From assembly GCF_000735355.1 (NCBI RefSeq), contig NZ_JMPI01000022.1:124025-188024 (forward strand): 64,000 nucleotides of DNA. Reading direction: 5' to 3'. The stretch's first letter is position 1. Every line of letters begins with the position of its first letter. The position numbers and the translations under genes were made by a program. This DNA is from Buttiauxella agrestis ATCC 33320 (GTDB taxonomy: Bacteria; Pseudomonadota; Gammaproteobacteria; Enterobacterales; Enterobacteriaceae). Below the pieces are notes generated by a model that did not search any database, was not told where the DNA came from, and was given only the letters and a program-made list of their open reading frames with translations. Shown here piece by piece: positions 9,062 through 17,364 of the stretch.

Positions 9062-9082
9062 TTAATTTGCGATACGAATTAA
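9062..9082. promoter_or_regulatory. Candidate NagC operator near nagE
   Basis: An imperfect palindrome with AATTTGC on the left and ACGAATT on the right, AT-rich on both flanks. It resembles the AATTCGC/GCGAATT core of NagC sites. It lies about 115 bp upstream of the nagE start. Confidence 0.45.
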
Positions 9083-9194
9083 TTTTTCACACACTCAGAA
9101 GGTTGGTGAATCTTCGCCATGCTTTCAAGGTTTGTTAAACAATAATAAAACTGCTTTGAACGAGCCTTAACGGGGTCTCATAGGGGGAATTGAC

Positions 9195-11219
9195 GTGAGT
9201 ATTCTAGGTTATATGCAAAAGGTTGGCCGTGCGCTGATGGTGCCGGTAGCCACGCTACCAGCCGCAGCCATATTAATGGGTGTTGGTTACTGGATTGACC
9301 CGGTTAGCTGGGGTGGTGATAGCGCATTAGCTGCGTTGTTCATCAAATCTGGTGCTGCAATTATTGATAACATGGGTGTGCTGTTTGCCATTGGTGTGGC
9401 TTACGGTATGTCTAAAGATAAAGATGGTGCTGCTGCACTAACCGGCTTTGTCGGTTTCCTGGTTTTGACAACGCTCTGCTCTCCAGCCGCTGTTTCCATG
9501 ATCAAACATATTCCGTTAGATCAGGTGCCGTTTGCGTTCTCTAAAATCCAAAACCAATTTGTCGGTATTCTGGTCGGGATTATTTCCGCCGAGTTGTACA
9601 ACCGCTTTAGCAGCGTTGAGCTGCCGAAAGCATTGTCCTTCTTCAGCGGACGTCGCCTGGTGCCGATCATCACTTCCTTTGTGATGATCGCGGTTGCCTT
9701 CATCATGATGTTTATCTGGCCGGTCGTGTTTAGTGGCCTGGTGAACTTCGGTGAGCACATCCAGAAAATGGGTTCTATCGGCGCAGGTGTGTATGCGTTC
9801 TTTAACCGTTTACTGATTCCAGTTGGTCTGCACCACGCCCTGAACTCCGTGTTCTGGTTCGATGTTGCCGGTATCAACGACATTCCTAAGTTCCTTGGCG
9901 GTGCTAAATCTATCGCTGAAGGTACGGGTATTGTTGGTATTACTGGTCGTTACCAGGCTGGTTTCTTCCCAATCATGATGTTCGGTCTTCCAGGTGCTGC
10001 GCTGGCAATTTACCACTGCGCACGTCCTGAAAATAAAGCCAAAGTATTGGGTATCATGATGGCAGGTGCGTTTGCTGCCTTCTTTACTGGTATCACTGAA
10101 CCGTTGGAATTCTCCTTCATGTTCGTGGCTCCAGTTCTGTATCTGATTCACGCAGTGCTGACCGGTATTTCCGTATTCATCGCAGCAAGCATGCATTGGA
10201 TTGCAGGTTTCGGCTTCAGTGCGGGTCTGGTGGATATGGTGCTTTCTTCCCGTAACCCACTGGCAACTCACTGGTACATGCTGATTCCGCAAGGCCTTGT
10301 GTTCTTCGTGATTTACTACGTTGTGTTCCGCTTTACTATCAACAAATTCAATCTGTTGACTCCAGGTCGTGAACTGGCTGTTGCAGGTGATGAAGCTGAT
10401 GGTCAGGACGTGAATGTCAGCACCAACACCAATCAGGATGTTTCAGAGCTGGCTCGTCAGTACATTGCGGCTGTAGGTGGTTCTGCAAACCTGACAGGTA
10501 TCGACGCGTGTATCACTCGTCTGCGCCTGAACGTGAAAGACTCTTCACTGGTGAACGAATCTCTGGCTAAACGCCTGGGTGCCACCGGTGTTATCCGTCT
10601 GAACAAAACCAGCGTGCAAATCATCGTCGGCTTTGTGGCTGAGAAAATTGCTAACGCAATGAAAACAGTAGGCGATGTTGCTGCTGCTCCGGCTGCCGCT
10701 TCAGCGACCGCTGCGCCAGTCGCTGCTGCAAAACCACAGGCAGTTCCAAACGCTGTCACTATCGCGGCACTGGTTTCACCAGTAACGGGTGATGTGGTAG
10801 CGCTGGAGCAGGTTCCTGATGAAGCTTTCGCCAGCAAAGCGGTAGGTGATGGTGTTGCTGTTAAGCCAACTGAGAAAACAGTTGTCGCGCCAGCTGCCGG
10901 TACTATCGTAAAAATCTTTAATACCAACCATGCGTTCTGTCTGGAAACCGAAAAGGGTGCTGAGATCGTTGTCCATATGGGCATTGATACCGTCGCGCTG
11001 AACGGACAAGGCTTTACTCGCCTGGTAGAAGAGGGTGCTGAAGTGGTTGCTGGCCAGCCGATTCTGGAAATGGATCTTGATTTCCTGAACGCCAATGCTC
11101 GCTCCATGATTAGCCCAGTTGTTTGCAGCAATATCGACGACTACAGCGGTCTGGTTATCCAGGCGCAAGGTTCCGTCGTTGCAGGCCAAACGCCTCTGTA
11201 TGAAATTAAAGGCAAATAA
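9195..11219 (+). CDS. nagE: NagE, N-acetylglucosamine PTS permease EIICBA
   Basis: Inner-membrane PTS transporter that imports GlcNAc and phosphorylates it to GlcNAc-6-P. It has 674 residues in IIC-IIB-IIA order. Residues 1-~395 are the multi-spanning IIC domain (GITEPLEFSFMF motif). IIB has the phospho-cysteine at Cys439 (IDACITRLRL). An Ala/Pro-rich linker follows, then IIA with the phospho-histidine at His594 (EIVVHMGIDT). Translation begins at a GTG preceded by AGGGGGAATTGAC. The IIB-linker-IIA part is almost the same as E. coli NagE as I recall it, but IIC is clearly different and resembles Yersinia/Serratia-type NagE. An ERIC element lies in the 3' UTR before the terminator. Confidence 0.93.
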   Translation: MSILGYMQKVGRALMVPVATLPAAAILMGVGYWIDPVSWGGDSALAALFIKSGAAIIDNMGVLFAIGVAYGMSKDKDGAAALTGFVGFLVLTTLCSPAAVSMIKHIPLDQVPFAFSKIQNQFVGILVGIISAELYNRFSSVELPKALSFFSGRRLVPIITSFVMIAVAFIMMFIWPVVFSGLVNFGEHIQKMGSIGAGVYAFFNRLLIPVGLHHALNSVFWFDVAGINDIPKFLGGAKSIAEGTGIVGITGRYQAGFFPIMMFGLPGAALAIYHCARPENKAKVLGIMMAGAFAAFFTGITEPLEFSFMFVAPVLYLIHAVLTGISVFIAASMHWIAGFGFSAGLVDMVLSSRNPLATHWYMLIPQGLVFFVIYYVVFRFTINKFNLLTPGRELAVAGDEADGQDVNVSTNTNQDVSELARQYIAAVGGSANLTGIDACITRLRLNVKDSSLVNESLAKRLGATGVIRLNKTSVQIIVGFVAEKIANAMKTVGDVAAAPAAASATAAPVAAAKPQAVPNAVTIAALVSPVTGDVVALEQVPDEAFASKAVGDGVAVKPTEKTVVAPAAGTIVKIFNTNHAFCLETEKGAEIVVHMGIDTVALNGQGFTRLVEEGAEVVAGQPILEMDLDFLNANARSMISPVVCSNIDDYSGLVIQAQGSVVAGQTPLYEIKGK

Positions 11220-11235
11220 TCGCTCCTGAGTTATG

Positions 11236-11358
11236 TACCCAAAATAATGCGAGTTGCATCGCGGCGGCAAGAGAACGAGTCCCGATGAGCTTAGTGTACT
11301 AAGTGATTCGGGTGAGTGAACATAACCAACAAAGATGCAACTTGAAGTATGAAGGGTA
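11236..11358 (+). repeat. ERIC element (full length, 123 bp) in the nagE 3' UTR
   Basis: Begins TACCCAAAATAATGCGAG and ends AGTATGAAGGGTA, with the central TGAGCTTAGTGTACTAAGTGATTCGGGTGAGTG-type core in which the classic ERIC2 priming region can be recognised. It is the same length as the 4471 copy and in opposite orientation. It lies between the nagE stop and the nagE terminator. Confidence 0.85.
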
Positions 11359-11371
11359 AGATTGTGCCTTT

Positions 11372-11407
11372 AGCGGCTGGGGAGTCTTTTCTCCAGCCGC
11401 TTTTTTA
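11372..11407 (+). terminator. Rho-independent terminator of nagE
   Basis: The stem AGCGGCTGG / CCAGCCGCT continues into a small bulged GGAG/CTCC extension, followed by TTTTTT. It is 152 bp after the nagE stop because the ERIC element intervenes. Confidence 0.9.
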
Positions 11408-11521
11408 TGGCTTCCGCCGACCCTTCCCAATCCCCTTATTTATTCAACAAAAGGTTGTTTCCGACGCTTGCTTATAAGATCATGGGCGGATAACTAAAGT
11501 TTTTGCACAGAGGAACCCGCG

Positions 11522-13189
11522 ATGAGTGAGGCCGAAGCCCGCCCAACTAACTTTATTCGCCAGATTATTGATGAAGATTTGGCCAATGGTAAGCACACCA
11601 GCATTTGCACCCGTTTCCCGCCAGAGCCAAACGGCTATCTGCACATCGGCCATGCAAAATCCATCTGCCTGAATTTTGGTATCGCGCAAGATTATCAAGG
11701 CCAGTGCAACCTGCGTTTCGATGACACCAACCCGGTAAAAGAAGACATCGAATACGTTGATTCCATTAAGCACGATGTTGAATGGCTCGGTTTCCAGTGG
11801 TCCGGCAACATCCGTTATTCCTCTGATTATTTCGACCAGCTGTTTAACTACGCGGTTGAGCTTATCAATAAAGGTCTGGCGTATGTCGATGAACTGACTC
11901 CGGAACAAATCCGTGAATATCGCGGCTCATTGACCTCTCCTGGCAAAAACAGCCCATATCGCGACCGCACCGTTGAAGAAAACCTCGCGCTGTTTGAGAA
12001 AATGCGTAACGGTGAGTTTGCTGAAGGGACTGCGTGCCTGCGTGCGAAAATCGACATGGCTTCGCCGTTTATCGTCATGCGCGATCCGGTTATTTACCGT
12101 ATCAAGTTTGCCGACCACCACCAGACCGGCAGCAAGTGGTGCATCTACCCGATGTACGACTTCACCCACTGCATTTCCGATGCGCTGGAAGGCATTACGC
12201 ACTCCCTGTGTACGCTGGAATTCCAGGACAACCGTCGCCTGTACGACTGGGTGCTGGATAACATCACTATTCCTGCGCACCCGCGTCAGTACGAGTTCTC
12301 ACGCCTGAATCTCGAATACTCCATCATGTCCAAGCGCAAGCTGAACCTGCTGGTGACTGAGAAGGTTGTAGAGGGTTGGGATGACCCACGTATGCCGACC
12401 ATCTCTGGTCTGCGTCGTCGTGGTTACACTGCCGCTTCTATTCGTGAATTCTGTAAGCGCATTGGTGTGACCAAGCAAGACAACACCGTTGAAATGGCTG
12501 CCCTGGAATCTTGTATCCGTGACGACCTGAACGAGAACGCGCCGCGTGCGATGGCGGTTCTGGATCCGGTAAAAGTTATCATTGAAAACTTCCCGCAGGG
12601 CGAAGTTGAAATGGTCACGATGCCTAACCATCCTAACAAACCAGAGATGGGTAGCCGTCAGGTGCCGTTTAGCCGTGAAATCTACATCGACCGCGCTGAC
12701 TTCCGTGAAGAAGCCAACAAACAGTACAAGCGTCTGGTGCTGGGCAAAGAAGTTCGTCTGCGTAATGCATATGTGATTAAAGCCGATCGTGTTGAGAAAG
12801 ATGAAGCAGGGAACATCACCGTGCTGCATTGCTCCTACGATCCGGACACATTAAGCAAAGACCCTGCTGATGGACGTAAAGTGAAAGGTGTAATTCATTG
12901 GGTCAGTGCTGAACATGCATTGCCGGTTGAAATCCGTCTTTACGACCGTTTGTTCAGCGTGGCGAACCCTGGGGCTGCTGAAGATTTCTTGGCCACAATT
13001 AACCCGGAATCTCTGGTCATCAAGCAAGGTTTTGTCGAGCCAAGCCTGAAAAATGCCGAAATCAGCAAAGCGTATCAGTTCGAGCGCGAAGGTTATTTCT
13101 GCCTGGATAGCCGTTATACAACAGCTGAAAAACTGGTGTTTAACCGTACCGTCGGGCTGCGTGATACCTGGGCCAAAATGGGAGAATAA
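11522..13189 (+). CDS. glnS: GlnS, glutaminyl-tRNA synthetase
   Basis: Class I aminoacyl-tRNA synthetase that charges tRNA-Gln, the substrate encoded by three genes in the nearby tRNA operon. The 555-residue protein has the HIGH signature as HIGH at residues 41-44 ([12 protein letters not shown]) and the KMSKS-like loop as IMSKRKLN. The C-terminal anticodon-binding beta-barrels follow. Length agrees with E. coli (554). A strong RBS (AGAGGAACCCGCG) precedes the ATG. It is monocistronic and ends at a perfect terminator hairpin. Confidence 0.98.
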   Translation: MSEAEARPTNFIRQIIDEDLANGKHTSICTRFPPEPNGYLHIGHAKSICLNFGIAQDYQGQCNLRFDDTNPVKEDIEYVDSIKHDVEWLGFQWSGNIRYSSDYFDQLFNYAVELINKGLAYVDELTPEQIREYRGSLTSPGKNSPYRDRTVEENLALFEKMRNGEFAEGTACLRAKIDMASPFIVMRDPVIYRIKFADHHQTGSKWCIYPMYDFTHCISDALEGITHSLCTLEFQDNRRLYDWVLDNITIPAHPRQYEFSRLNLEYSIMSKRKLNLLVTEKVVEGWDDPRMPTISGLRRRGYTAASIREFCKRIGVTKQDNTVEMAALESCIRDDLNENAPRAMAVLDPVKVIIENFPQGEVEMVTMPNHPNKPEMGSRQVPFSREIYIDRADFREEANKQYKRLVLGKEVRLRNAYVIKADRVEKDEAGNITVLHCSYDPDTLSKDPADGRKVKGVIHWVSAEHALPVEIRLYDRLFSVANPGAAEDFLATINPESLVIKQGFVEPSLKNAEISKAYQFEREGYFCLDSRYTTAEKLVFNRTVGLRDTWAKMGE

Positions 13190-13220
13190 CCCTAAGGTTA
13201 CATGGTCAATGTATGACAAA

Positions 13221-13249
13221 AACGCCGCAAATCGCGGCGTTTTTTTTTC
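13221..13249 (+). terminator. Rho-independent terminator of glnS
   Basis: The stem AACGCCGC / GCGGCGTT is perfect, with a 5-nt loop and a run of nine T. It begins 31 bp after the glnS stop. Confidence 0.93.
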
Positions 13250-13282
13250 GCTTTAGAATCATCTGGTTAAACATTTCTTCAC

Positions 13283-13297
13283 ATTCGCGTTGCGAAT
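13283..13297. promoter_or_regulatory. Candidate NagC operator, chiP distal
   Basis: A perfect palindrome ATTCGC-GTT-GCGAAT. This matches the TTCGC/GCGAA core of NagC sites, and chiP is a known NagC target in E. coli. Confidence 0.65.
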
Positions 13298-13367
13298 TAA
13301 TGTTATTTACACTCCTCACTGCAAATTTTTCACGGTCAATATCGGAACATTAATAATTCTTTGTTTA

Positions 13368-13388
13368 ATTATGTGAGCGCTCTCATGT
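13368..13388. promoter_or_regulatory. lac-operator-like palindrome upstream of chiP
   Basis: ATTATGTGAGCGCTCTCATGT contains the perfect 8-bp palindrome GAGCGCTC, with TGTGA on one side and TCATG on the other. It resembles a LacI/GalR-family operator and also half a CRP site (TGTGA-N6-TCA). The protein that binds it is unknown. Confidence 0.45.
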
Positions 13389-13516
13389 AGAGTTTTGTAT
13401 GTTAATAATTTCAATTATCCAGATAAAACTCTTGAGTCGTCATTTGTTACAAATACTCATAAATTATGTGCTCTCTGTCATAATATCGGAATGAACTCTT
13501 ACAAAGTCGTTGATAA

Positions 13517-13529
13517 TTCGCGTCGCGAA
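13517..13529. promoter_or_regulatory. Candidate NagC operator, chiP proximal
   Basis: A perfect palindrome TTCGC-GTC-GCGAA with AT-rich flanks, 133 bp upstream of the chiP ATG. With the distal site it could support NagC looping. Confidence 0.65.
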
Positions 13530-13643
13530 AAATAGTCTTAAGGAAGCAGTAATGCGGGCAAATATTCATAACCGCTTTAGCCGTTAGGCATTTTTACTTT
13601 TTTCGCTACATGACGTCTTTTAACGTCCAGCGATTATTTATTC

Positions 13644-13658
13644 GTCAAAGAGGAATTT
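13644..13658 (+). promoter_or_regulatory. ChiX sRNA target at the chiP ribosome-binding site
   Basis: GTCAAAGAGGAATTT includes the AGAGGA Shine-Dalgarno of chiP. As I recall ChiX, its seed contains AAATTCCTCTTTGAC, which is the exact 15-nt complement. ChiX pairing would block translation when chitosugars are absent, as in E. coli and Salmonella. The chiX gene itself is not in this window. Confidence 0.8.
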
Positions 13659-13661
13659 TCT

Positions 13662-15059
13662 ATGCGTACGTTTAGTGGCAAACGTAGTGCGCTGGCGCTT
13701 GCAATCGCAGGTGTTACGGCTCTTTCAGGATTAGTGGTCATCCCTCAGGCAACGGCAGCAGGTTTTATTGATGATTCAACGCTGACCGGCGGCGTTTATT
13801 ACTGGCAGCGTGAGCGTGACCGTAAAGACGTCACAACGGGTAAATACGAAACTAACCTTGCGCACTCCACATGGAACGCAAACCTGGACTTCCAGTCAGG
13901 TTATGCCGCAGACATGTTTGGTCTGGACGTTGCGGCCTTTACTGCTATCGAAATGGCAGAAAACGCTAACAGCGGTCACCCAAACGAAATCGCATTCTCC
14001 TCTTCTAACAAAGCTTATGACGAAGATTATTCCGGCGATAAGAGCGGCATCAGCCTCTATAAAGCAGCGGCTAAATTCAAATACGGCCCGGTATGGGCGC
14101 GTGGTGGTTACATTCAGCCAACCGGTCAAACTCTGTTAGCACCACACTGGAGCTTCATGCCAGGCACTTACCAGGGCGCAGAAGCTGGTGCAAACTTTGA
14201 CTATGGCGATTCTGGTGCGTTGAGCTTCTCCTACATGTGGACCAACGAGTATAAAGCTCCGTGGCACCTGGAAATGGACAAGTTCTATCAGAACGATAAG
14301 AACACCAAAGTTGAATACTTACATTCACTTGGCGCGAAATATGACTTCAAAAATAACCTGATTCTTGAGGCCGCATTTGGCCAGGCTGAAGGTTATGTTG
14401 ATCAGTATTTCACTAAGGCGAGCTACAAATTTGATATCGCGGGCAGCCCGTTAACCACCAGCTACCAGTTCTACGGCACGCGTGACAAAGTTTCTGACGG
14501 TAGTGTGAACGATCTGTACGACGGCACCGCATGGTTGCAGGCATTGACTCTCGGATACAGAGTCGGCCAGGTTGATTTGCGCCTTGAAGGAACCATGGTT
14601 AAGGCTGATGGCCAACAGGGCTACTTCCTACAGCGTATGACGCCAACCTACGCCTCTTCCAACGGTCGTCTTGATGTGTGGTGGGATAACCGCTCTGACT
14701 TCAACGCCAACGGTGAAAAAGCGGTATTTGCAGGCGCGATGTATGACCTGAGCAACTGGAATCTTGCGGGTTGGGCGGTGGGCGCCTCTTATGTTTACGC
14801 ATGGGATGCTAAACCAAGCTCCAAACCAACCACAGACGGTTACTACGATGCGGATAACCGCCTGAAAGAATCTGCGTACAGCCTTGATGCGTTGTATACC
14901 GTTCAGGATGGCCGTGCGAAAGGCACTCTGTTCAAACTGCACTTCACTCAGTACGACAACCATTCCGACATCCCAAGCTGGGGCGGTGGTTACGGCAACA
15001 TCTTCCAGGATGAGCGTGACGTGAAATTCATTGTTATCGCACCGTTCACCATCTTCTGA
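13662..15059 (+). CDS. chiP: ChiP, chitoporin (OprD-family outer-membrane porin)
   Basis: Outer-membrane porin for chitooligosaccharides. The 465-residue precursor opens with a Sec signal peptide ([18 protein letters not shown], cleavage probably after ATAA near residue 32). The mature protein starts [11 protein letters not shown], and the barrel ends in the C-terminal Phe needed for outer-membrane assembly (APFTIF). It aligns closely with E. coli ChiP (YbfM) as recalled, and its W-rich N-terminal part ([24 protein letters not shown]) is the same. It precedes chiQ, with a hairpin between them. Expression should depend on NagC, CRP-type input and ChiX. Confidence 0.96.
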   Translation: MRTFSGKRSALALAIAGVTALSGLVVIPQATAAGFIDDSTLTGGVYYWQRERDRKDVTTGKYETNLAHSTWNANLDFQSGYAADMFGLDVAAFTAIEMAENANSGHPNEIAFSSSNKAYDEDYSGDKSGISLYKAAAKFKYGPVWARGGYIQPTGQTLLAPHWSFMPGTYQGAEAGANFDYGDSGALSFSYMWTNEYKAPWHLEMDKFYQNDKNTKVEYLHSLGAKYDFKNNLILEAAFGQAEGYVDQYFTKASYKFDIAGSPLTTSYQFYGTRDKVSDGSVNDLYDGTAWLQALTLGYRVGQVDLRLEGTMVKADGQQGYFLQRMTPTYASSNGRLDVWWDNRSDFNANGEKAVFAGAMYDLSNWNLAGWAVGASYVYAWDAKPSSKPTTDGYYDADNRLKESAYSLDALYTVQDGRAKGTLFKLHFTQYDNHSDIPSWGGGYGNIFQDERDVKFIVIAPFTIF

Positions 15060-15066
15060 TTCGAAT

Positions 15067-15091
15067 CCGGGCGTGAAAACGCCCGGTTTTC
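15067..15091 (+). terminator. Terminator-like hairpin between chiP and chiQ
   Basis: A perfect 7-bp stem CCGGGCG / CGCCCGG with a TGAAAA loop and TTTTCTT after it, 7 bp beyond the chiP stop and ending 15 bp before the chiQ ATG. It probably gives partial termination, so that chiP is made in excess over chiQ. Confidence 0.75.
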
Positions 15092-15106
15092 TTAAGGATA
15101 TCAAGC

Positions 15107-15439
15107 ATGAAAAAAATCGTTCTGACAGTGGTGATGGCGTTAGGTTTGAGTGCGTGTGCGCAGCAACAACCTAAAACGGCTCCGGAAGATACGAAACTAA
15201 AACAAGCGTATAGCGCCTGTATTAACACCGCAGAAGGTAATCCGGATAAAATTCAGGCCTGCCAAAGCGTGTTGAATGTACTGGCTCAGGAAAAAGAGCA
15301 TCAGGATTTCGCGAAGAAAGAAACGGTTCGTACCCTGGATTACCAGAACTGTATTCAGGCGACCCGCACGGGTAATGATCAGGCGGTAAAAGCTAAATGC
15401 GATAAAATCTGGCAAGAGATTCGCGCTAACAACAAATAA
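15107..15439 (+). CDS. chiQ: ChiQ (YbfN), lipoprotein of the chitoporin operon
   Basis: A 110-residue predicted lipoprotein. The signal peptide MKKIVLTVVMALGLSAC ends in the lipobox LSAC, so Cys17 is the lipidated residue; Ala follows at +2, which predicts sorting to the outer membrane. The rest is hydrophilic with four further Cys (YSACINTAEG, QACQSV, YQNCIQA, KAKCDK), perhaps disulfide-linked. It is the second gene of chiPQ. Its molecular role is not known to me beyond the genetic association with ChiP. Confidence 0.9.
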   Translation: MKKIVLTVVMALGLSACAQQQPKTAPEDTKLKQAYSACINTAEGNPDKIQACQSVLNVLAQEKEHQDFAKKETVRTLDYQNCIQATRTGNDQAVKAKCDKIWQEIRANNK

Positions 15440-15460
15440 TGGTAGTGCGTAAGCCATAAA

Positions 15461-15490
15461 AAAACCGGTGAGTGTCCTCACCGGTTTTTT
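15461..15490. terminator. Bidirectional terminator between chiQ and fur
   Basis: A 12-bp perfect stem AAAACCGGTGAG / CTCACCGGTTTT with a TGTC loop, T-rich on the plus side and A-rich on the other. It lies between the convergent chiQ and fur genes and can serve both. Confidence 0.9.
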
Positions 15491-15527
15491 ATGCATGGCT
15501 CCTGAATCAGAAGCCAGAATATACGGA

Positions 15528-15980
15528 TTACCTTTCGCTGATTTCGTGTGCGTTTTCATCAGTACGGCAATCACCTTCAGCGCAGTGACCGTAAAGGTAC
15601 AGGCTGTGGTTAGTCAGACGAATGCCATGACGTGTTGCGATTTCGCGCTGGCGGGCTTCGATAGAATCATCACTGAATTCAATAACCTTGCCGCAATCCA
15701 GACAGATCAGATGGTCATGGTGATGCTGCTGCGTCAGTTCGAATACGGATTTGCCGCCTTCGAAATTATGACGAGTTACAATGCCTGCATCATCAAACTG
15801 GTTGAGTACACGATAAACGGTGGCGAGACCAATCTCTTCACCCATATCAATCAGACGTTTATAGAGGTCTTCCGCACTGACGTGGTGGTTCACCGGCCCC
15901 TGCAACACTTCAAGGATTTTTAATCGCGGAAGCGTGACTTTCAAGCCGGCTTTCTTTAATGCGGTATTATTGTCAGTCAT
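15528..15980 (-). CDS. fur: Fur, ferric uptake regulator
   Basis: Fe2+-dependent repressor of iron acquisition genes. It has 150 residues from the ATG at 15980 (MTDNNTALKKAGLKV), the start conserved in E. coli (148 aa); the open frame extends 34 codons upstream but that stretch lacks family similarity. The winged helix covers ~1-80. Metal sites are seen in HHHDHLICLDCG (His87-91 region, Cys93 and Cys96) and in the later HCAEGDC. It is downstream of fldA in the same direction. E. coli has a small leader ORF (uof) here; I could not identify a convincing start for one. Confidence 0.97.
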   Translation of the reverse strand: MTDNNTALKKAGLKVTLPRLKILEVLQGPVNHHVSAEDLYKRLIDMGEEIGLATVYRVLNQFDDAGIVTRHNFEGGKSVFELTQQHHHDHLICLDCGKVIEFSDDSIEARQREIATRHGIRLTNHSLYLYGHCAEGDCRTDENAHEISER

Positions 15981-16265
15981 GCGGAAATTGTCCTGTTGCT
16001 TAACGATTCGCTCGGACTCAGGGTGAGCGTTAAGATGAATGCGTCTCATTATAGAACTGCCACTTCTAAATGGGAACCGCAAGTATTATGCATAATCAAG
16101 CTAAAAAATGGCGGCTGAGTCGCGATTTGTTTGCCTTGCTAGCTTTTTGATCAGGAGGTCATTGTACAGGGACAAACTGAAAAGTTAAAAATTTGTAGCA
16201 ATTATTTTAATCGATAATATCTATCAATGTGACGCAACCCGTTTAAAGCTGCGTCACATCCAGAA
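15981..16265 (-). other. fldA-fur intergenic region
   Basis: 285 bp with no gene I can support. It should contain the fur promoter and leader. A TATTATGCATAAT palindrome near 16085-16097 is a plausible -10 region. Confidence 0.4.
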
Positions 16266-16796
16266 TCAGGCGTTGATGATATCAGCCAGGTTCAGCTCGT
16301 CAGAAACTTGCTTGACCCATTTCTGAACGCGTTCAGCCGTCAGTTCTGGTTGACGATCTTCATCGATAGCCAGACCGACAAAGTGATCGTCGTCAGCCAG
16401 GCCTTTAGAGGCTTCGAAATGGTAGCCCGCAGTTGGCCAGTGACCGACGATAGCTGCGCCGCGTGGCTCAATGATGTCGCGGATAGTGCCTAACGCGTCA
16501 CAGAAGTATTCTGCGTAATCTTCCTGGTCGCCACAGCCGAACAGAGCAACCAGTTTGCCATTGAAATCAACTTCTTCCAGCGTCGGGAAGAAATCATCCC
16601 AGTCGCATTGTGCTTCACCGTAATACCACGTTGGGATGCCGAGAAGCAGAATATCGAAGCCTTCCAGGTCTTCTTTGCTGCTCTTAGCAATGTCATGCAC
16701 CTCAGCAACTTCTTTACCGAGCTGTTTTTGAATCATTTTCGCGATATTTTCGGTGTTACCAGTGTCGCTGCCGAAAAAAATGCCTACGATTGCCAT
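16266..16796 (-). CDS. fldA: FldA, flavodoxin 1
   Basis: FMN-containing low-potential electron carrier. It serves, among others, pyruvate formate-lyase activase, biotin synthase, IspG/IspH and methionine synthase. It has 176 residues from the ATG at 16796 ([19 protein letters not shown]), equal to E. coli FldA; 21 upstream in-frame codons are not conserved. The FMN phosphate loop is GSDTGNTE, the isoalloxazine-flanking loops are [12 protein letters not shown] and [15 protein letters not shown]. It is essential in E. coli. It lies upstream of fur in the same orientation. Confidence 0.97.
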   Translation of the reverse strand: MAIVGIFFGSDTGNTENIAKMIQKQLGKEVAEVHDIAKSSKEDLEGFDILLLGIPTWYYGEAQCDWDDFFPTLEEVDFNGKLVALFGCGDQEDYAEYFCDALGTIRDIIEPRGAAIVGHWPTAGYHFEASKGLADDDHFVGLAIDEDRQPELTAERVQKWVKQVSDELNLADIINA

Positions 16797-16947
16797 GAGT
16801 AAAATAACCTCTTGATACTTAATGGTATGGTGGCTGCTATTTGGCCACAGATAGGGCAATCATAGCAGAACACTTCGTGGTGCGGAAACTGCTATCGCCC
16901 CGGTGTGCACAGACTGCAACATTGCATACCAGGACATAGAACTAAAA

Positions 16948-17229
16948 CTAACTGAGATGCTGCTTCAGTTGTGCGAGTAGTATCTCTTCAATCAGCTCAC
17001 TACGGCTGATATTGCGCGCTTCAGCCAGTTGGTTGAGAGCATCTACCGCATCGTTATTGAGCTTTAGCTCCACTCGCTTCAGGCCGCGTACTTTATCGCG
17101 CTTGAGTTGATTGCGTTTGTTGATACGCAATTGCTCATCACGCGTTAGCGGATTTGTTTTTGGTCGCCCCGGGCGACGCTCGTCCGCGAACAGATCTAAT
17201 GTAGTACGGTCCGTTTGTTCTTTTGCCAT
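16948..17229 (-). CDS. ybfE: YbfE, LexA-regulated small DNA-binding-like protein
   Basis: A 93-residue, very basic protein (RPGRPKTNPL, RINKRNQLKRDKVRGLKRVELKL) with a C-terminal ribbon-helix-helix-like stretch (DAVDALNQLAEARNISRSELIEEILLAQL). The ATG at 17229 (MAKEQTDRTTLDLFA) is the conserved start; an upstream extension of 27 codons is not. E. coli YbfE (97 aa) is listed as an SOS gene, and a CTG-N10-CAG box sits 11 bp upstream here. The C-terminus differs slightly from E. coli. Biochemical function is unknown. Confidence 0.88.
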   Translation of the reverse strand: MAKEQTDRTTLDLFADERRPGRPKTNPLTRDEQLRINKRNQLKRDKVRGLKRVELKLNNDAVDALNQLAEARNISRSELIEEILLAQLKQHLS

Positions 17230-17239
17230 GATTAGACTA

Positions 17240-17255
17240 CTGACAGGGAATTCAG
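17240..17255 (-). promoter_or_regulatory. Candidate LexA box upstream of ybfE
   Basis: On the minus strand, CTGAATTCCCTGTCAG fits CTG-N10-CAG. The interior is less AT-rich than a strong SOS box. Its position directly before the ybfE start agrees with LexA control reported for the E. coli gene. Confidence 0.5.
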
Positions 17256-17364
17256 GTGGCACTGAGCGGGGTGCTCTGGCGCAATTTAGCGCGCAATCAT
17301 ACATCAGCATGGCTTGCGCGCCAACGCGTTAGCCGCAACTTGCGGCCAGTCGGTTTGTTTTTAA

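Larger units (their letters stand above)
8865..9194. promoter_or_regulatory. nagB-nagE divergent control region
   Basis: A 330-bp gene-free stretch. It contains a strong CRP-like site (9034-9049) and a degenerate NagC-like palindrome (about 9062-9082), near the nagE side. In E. coli two NagC operators flank a CRP site and form a repression loop. I could identify the nagE-side half of that arrangement but not a convincing nagB-side operator. Confidence 0.6.
13250..13661 (+). promoter_or_regulatory. chiP upstream control region
   Basis: About 410 bp of AT-rich sequence without a gene. It holds two NagC-like palindromes (13283-13297 and 13517-13529, centres 233 bp apart), a lac-operator-like palindrome (13368-13388) between them, and a ChiX sRNA target over the ribosome-binding site (13644-13658). 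No obvious sigma-70 hexamer pair could be chosen with confidence. Confidence 0.65.

Noticed and set aside
9516..11270. Minus-strand ORFs of up to 224 codons opposite nagE
   Set aside because: They are shadow frames caused by the codon bias of nagE; compositions (Thr/Ser- or His-rich) are typical of antisense translation.
15461..15490. Palindrome considered as an operator for fur
   Set aside because: It is GC-rich, flanked by A and T runs and lies between two gene ends, which identifies it as a bidirectional terminator.
15981..16082. In-frame N-terminal extension of fur by 34 codons
   Set aside because: The conserved Fur start MTDNNTALKKAGLKV is at 15980, and the upstream residues have no match to any Fur N-terminus I know.
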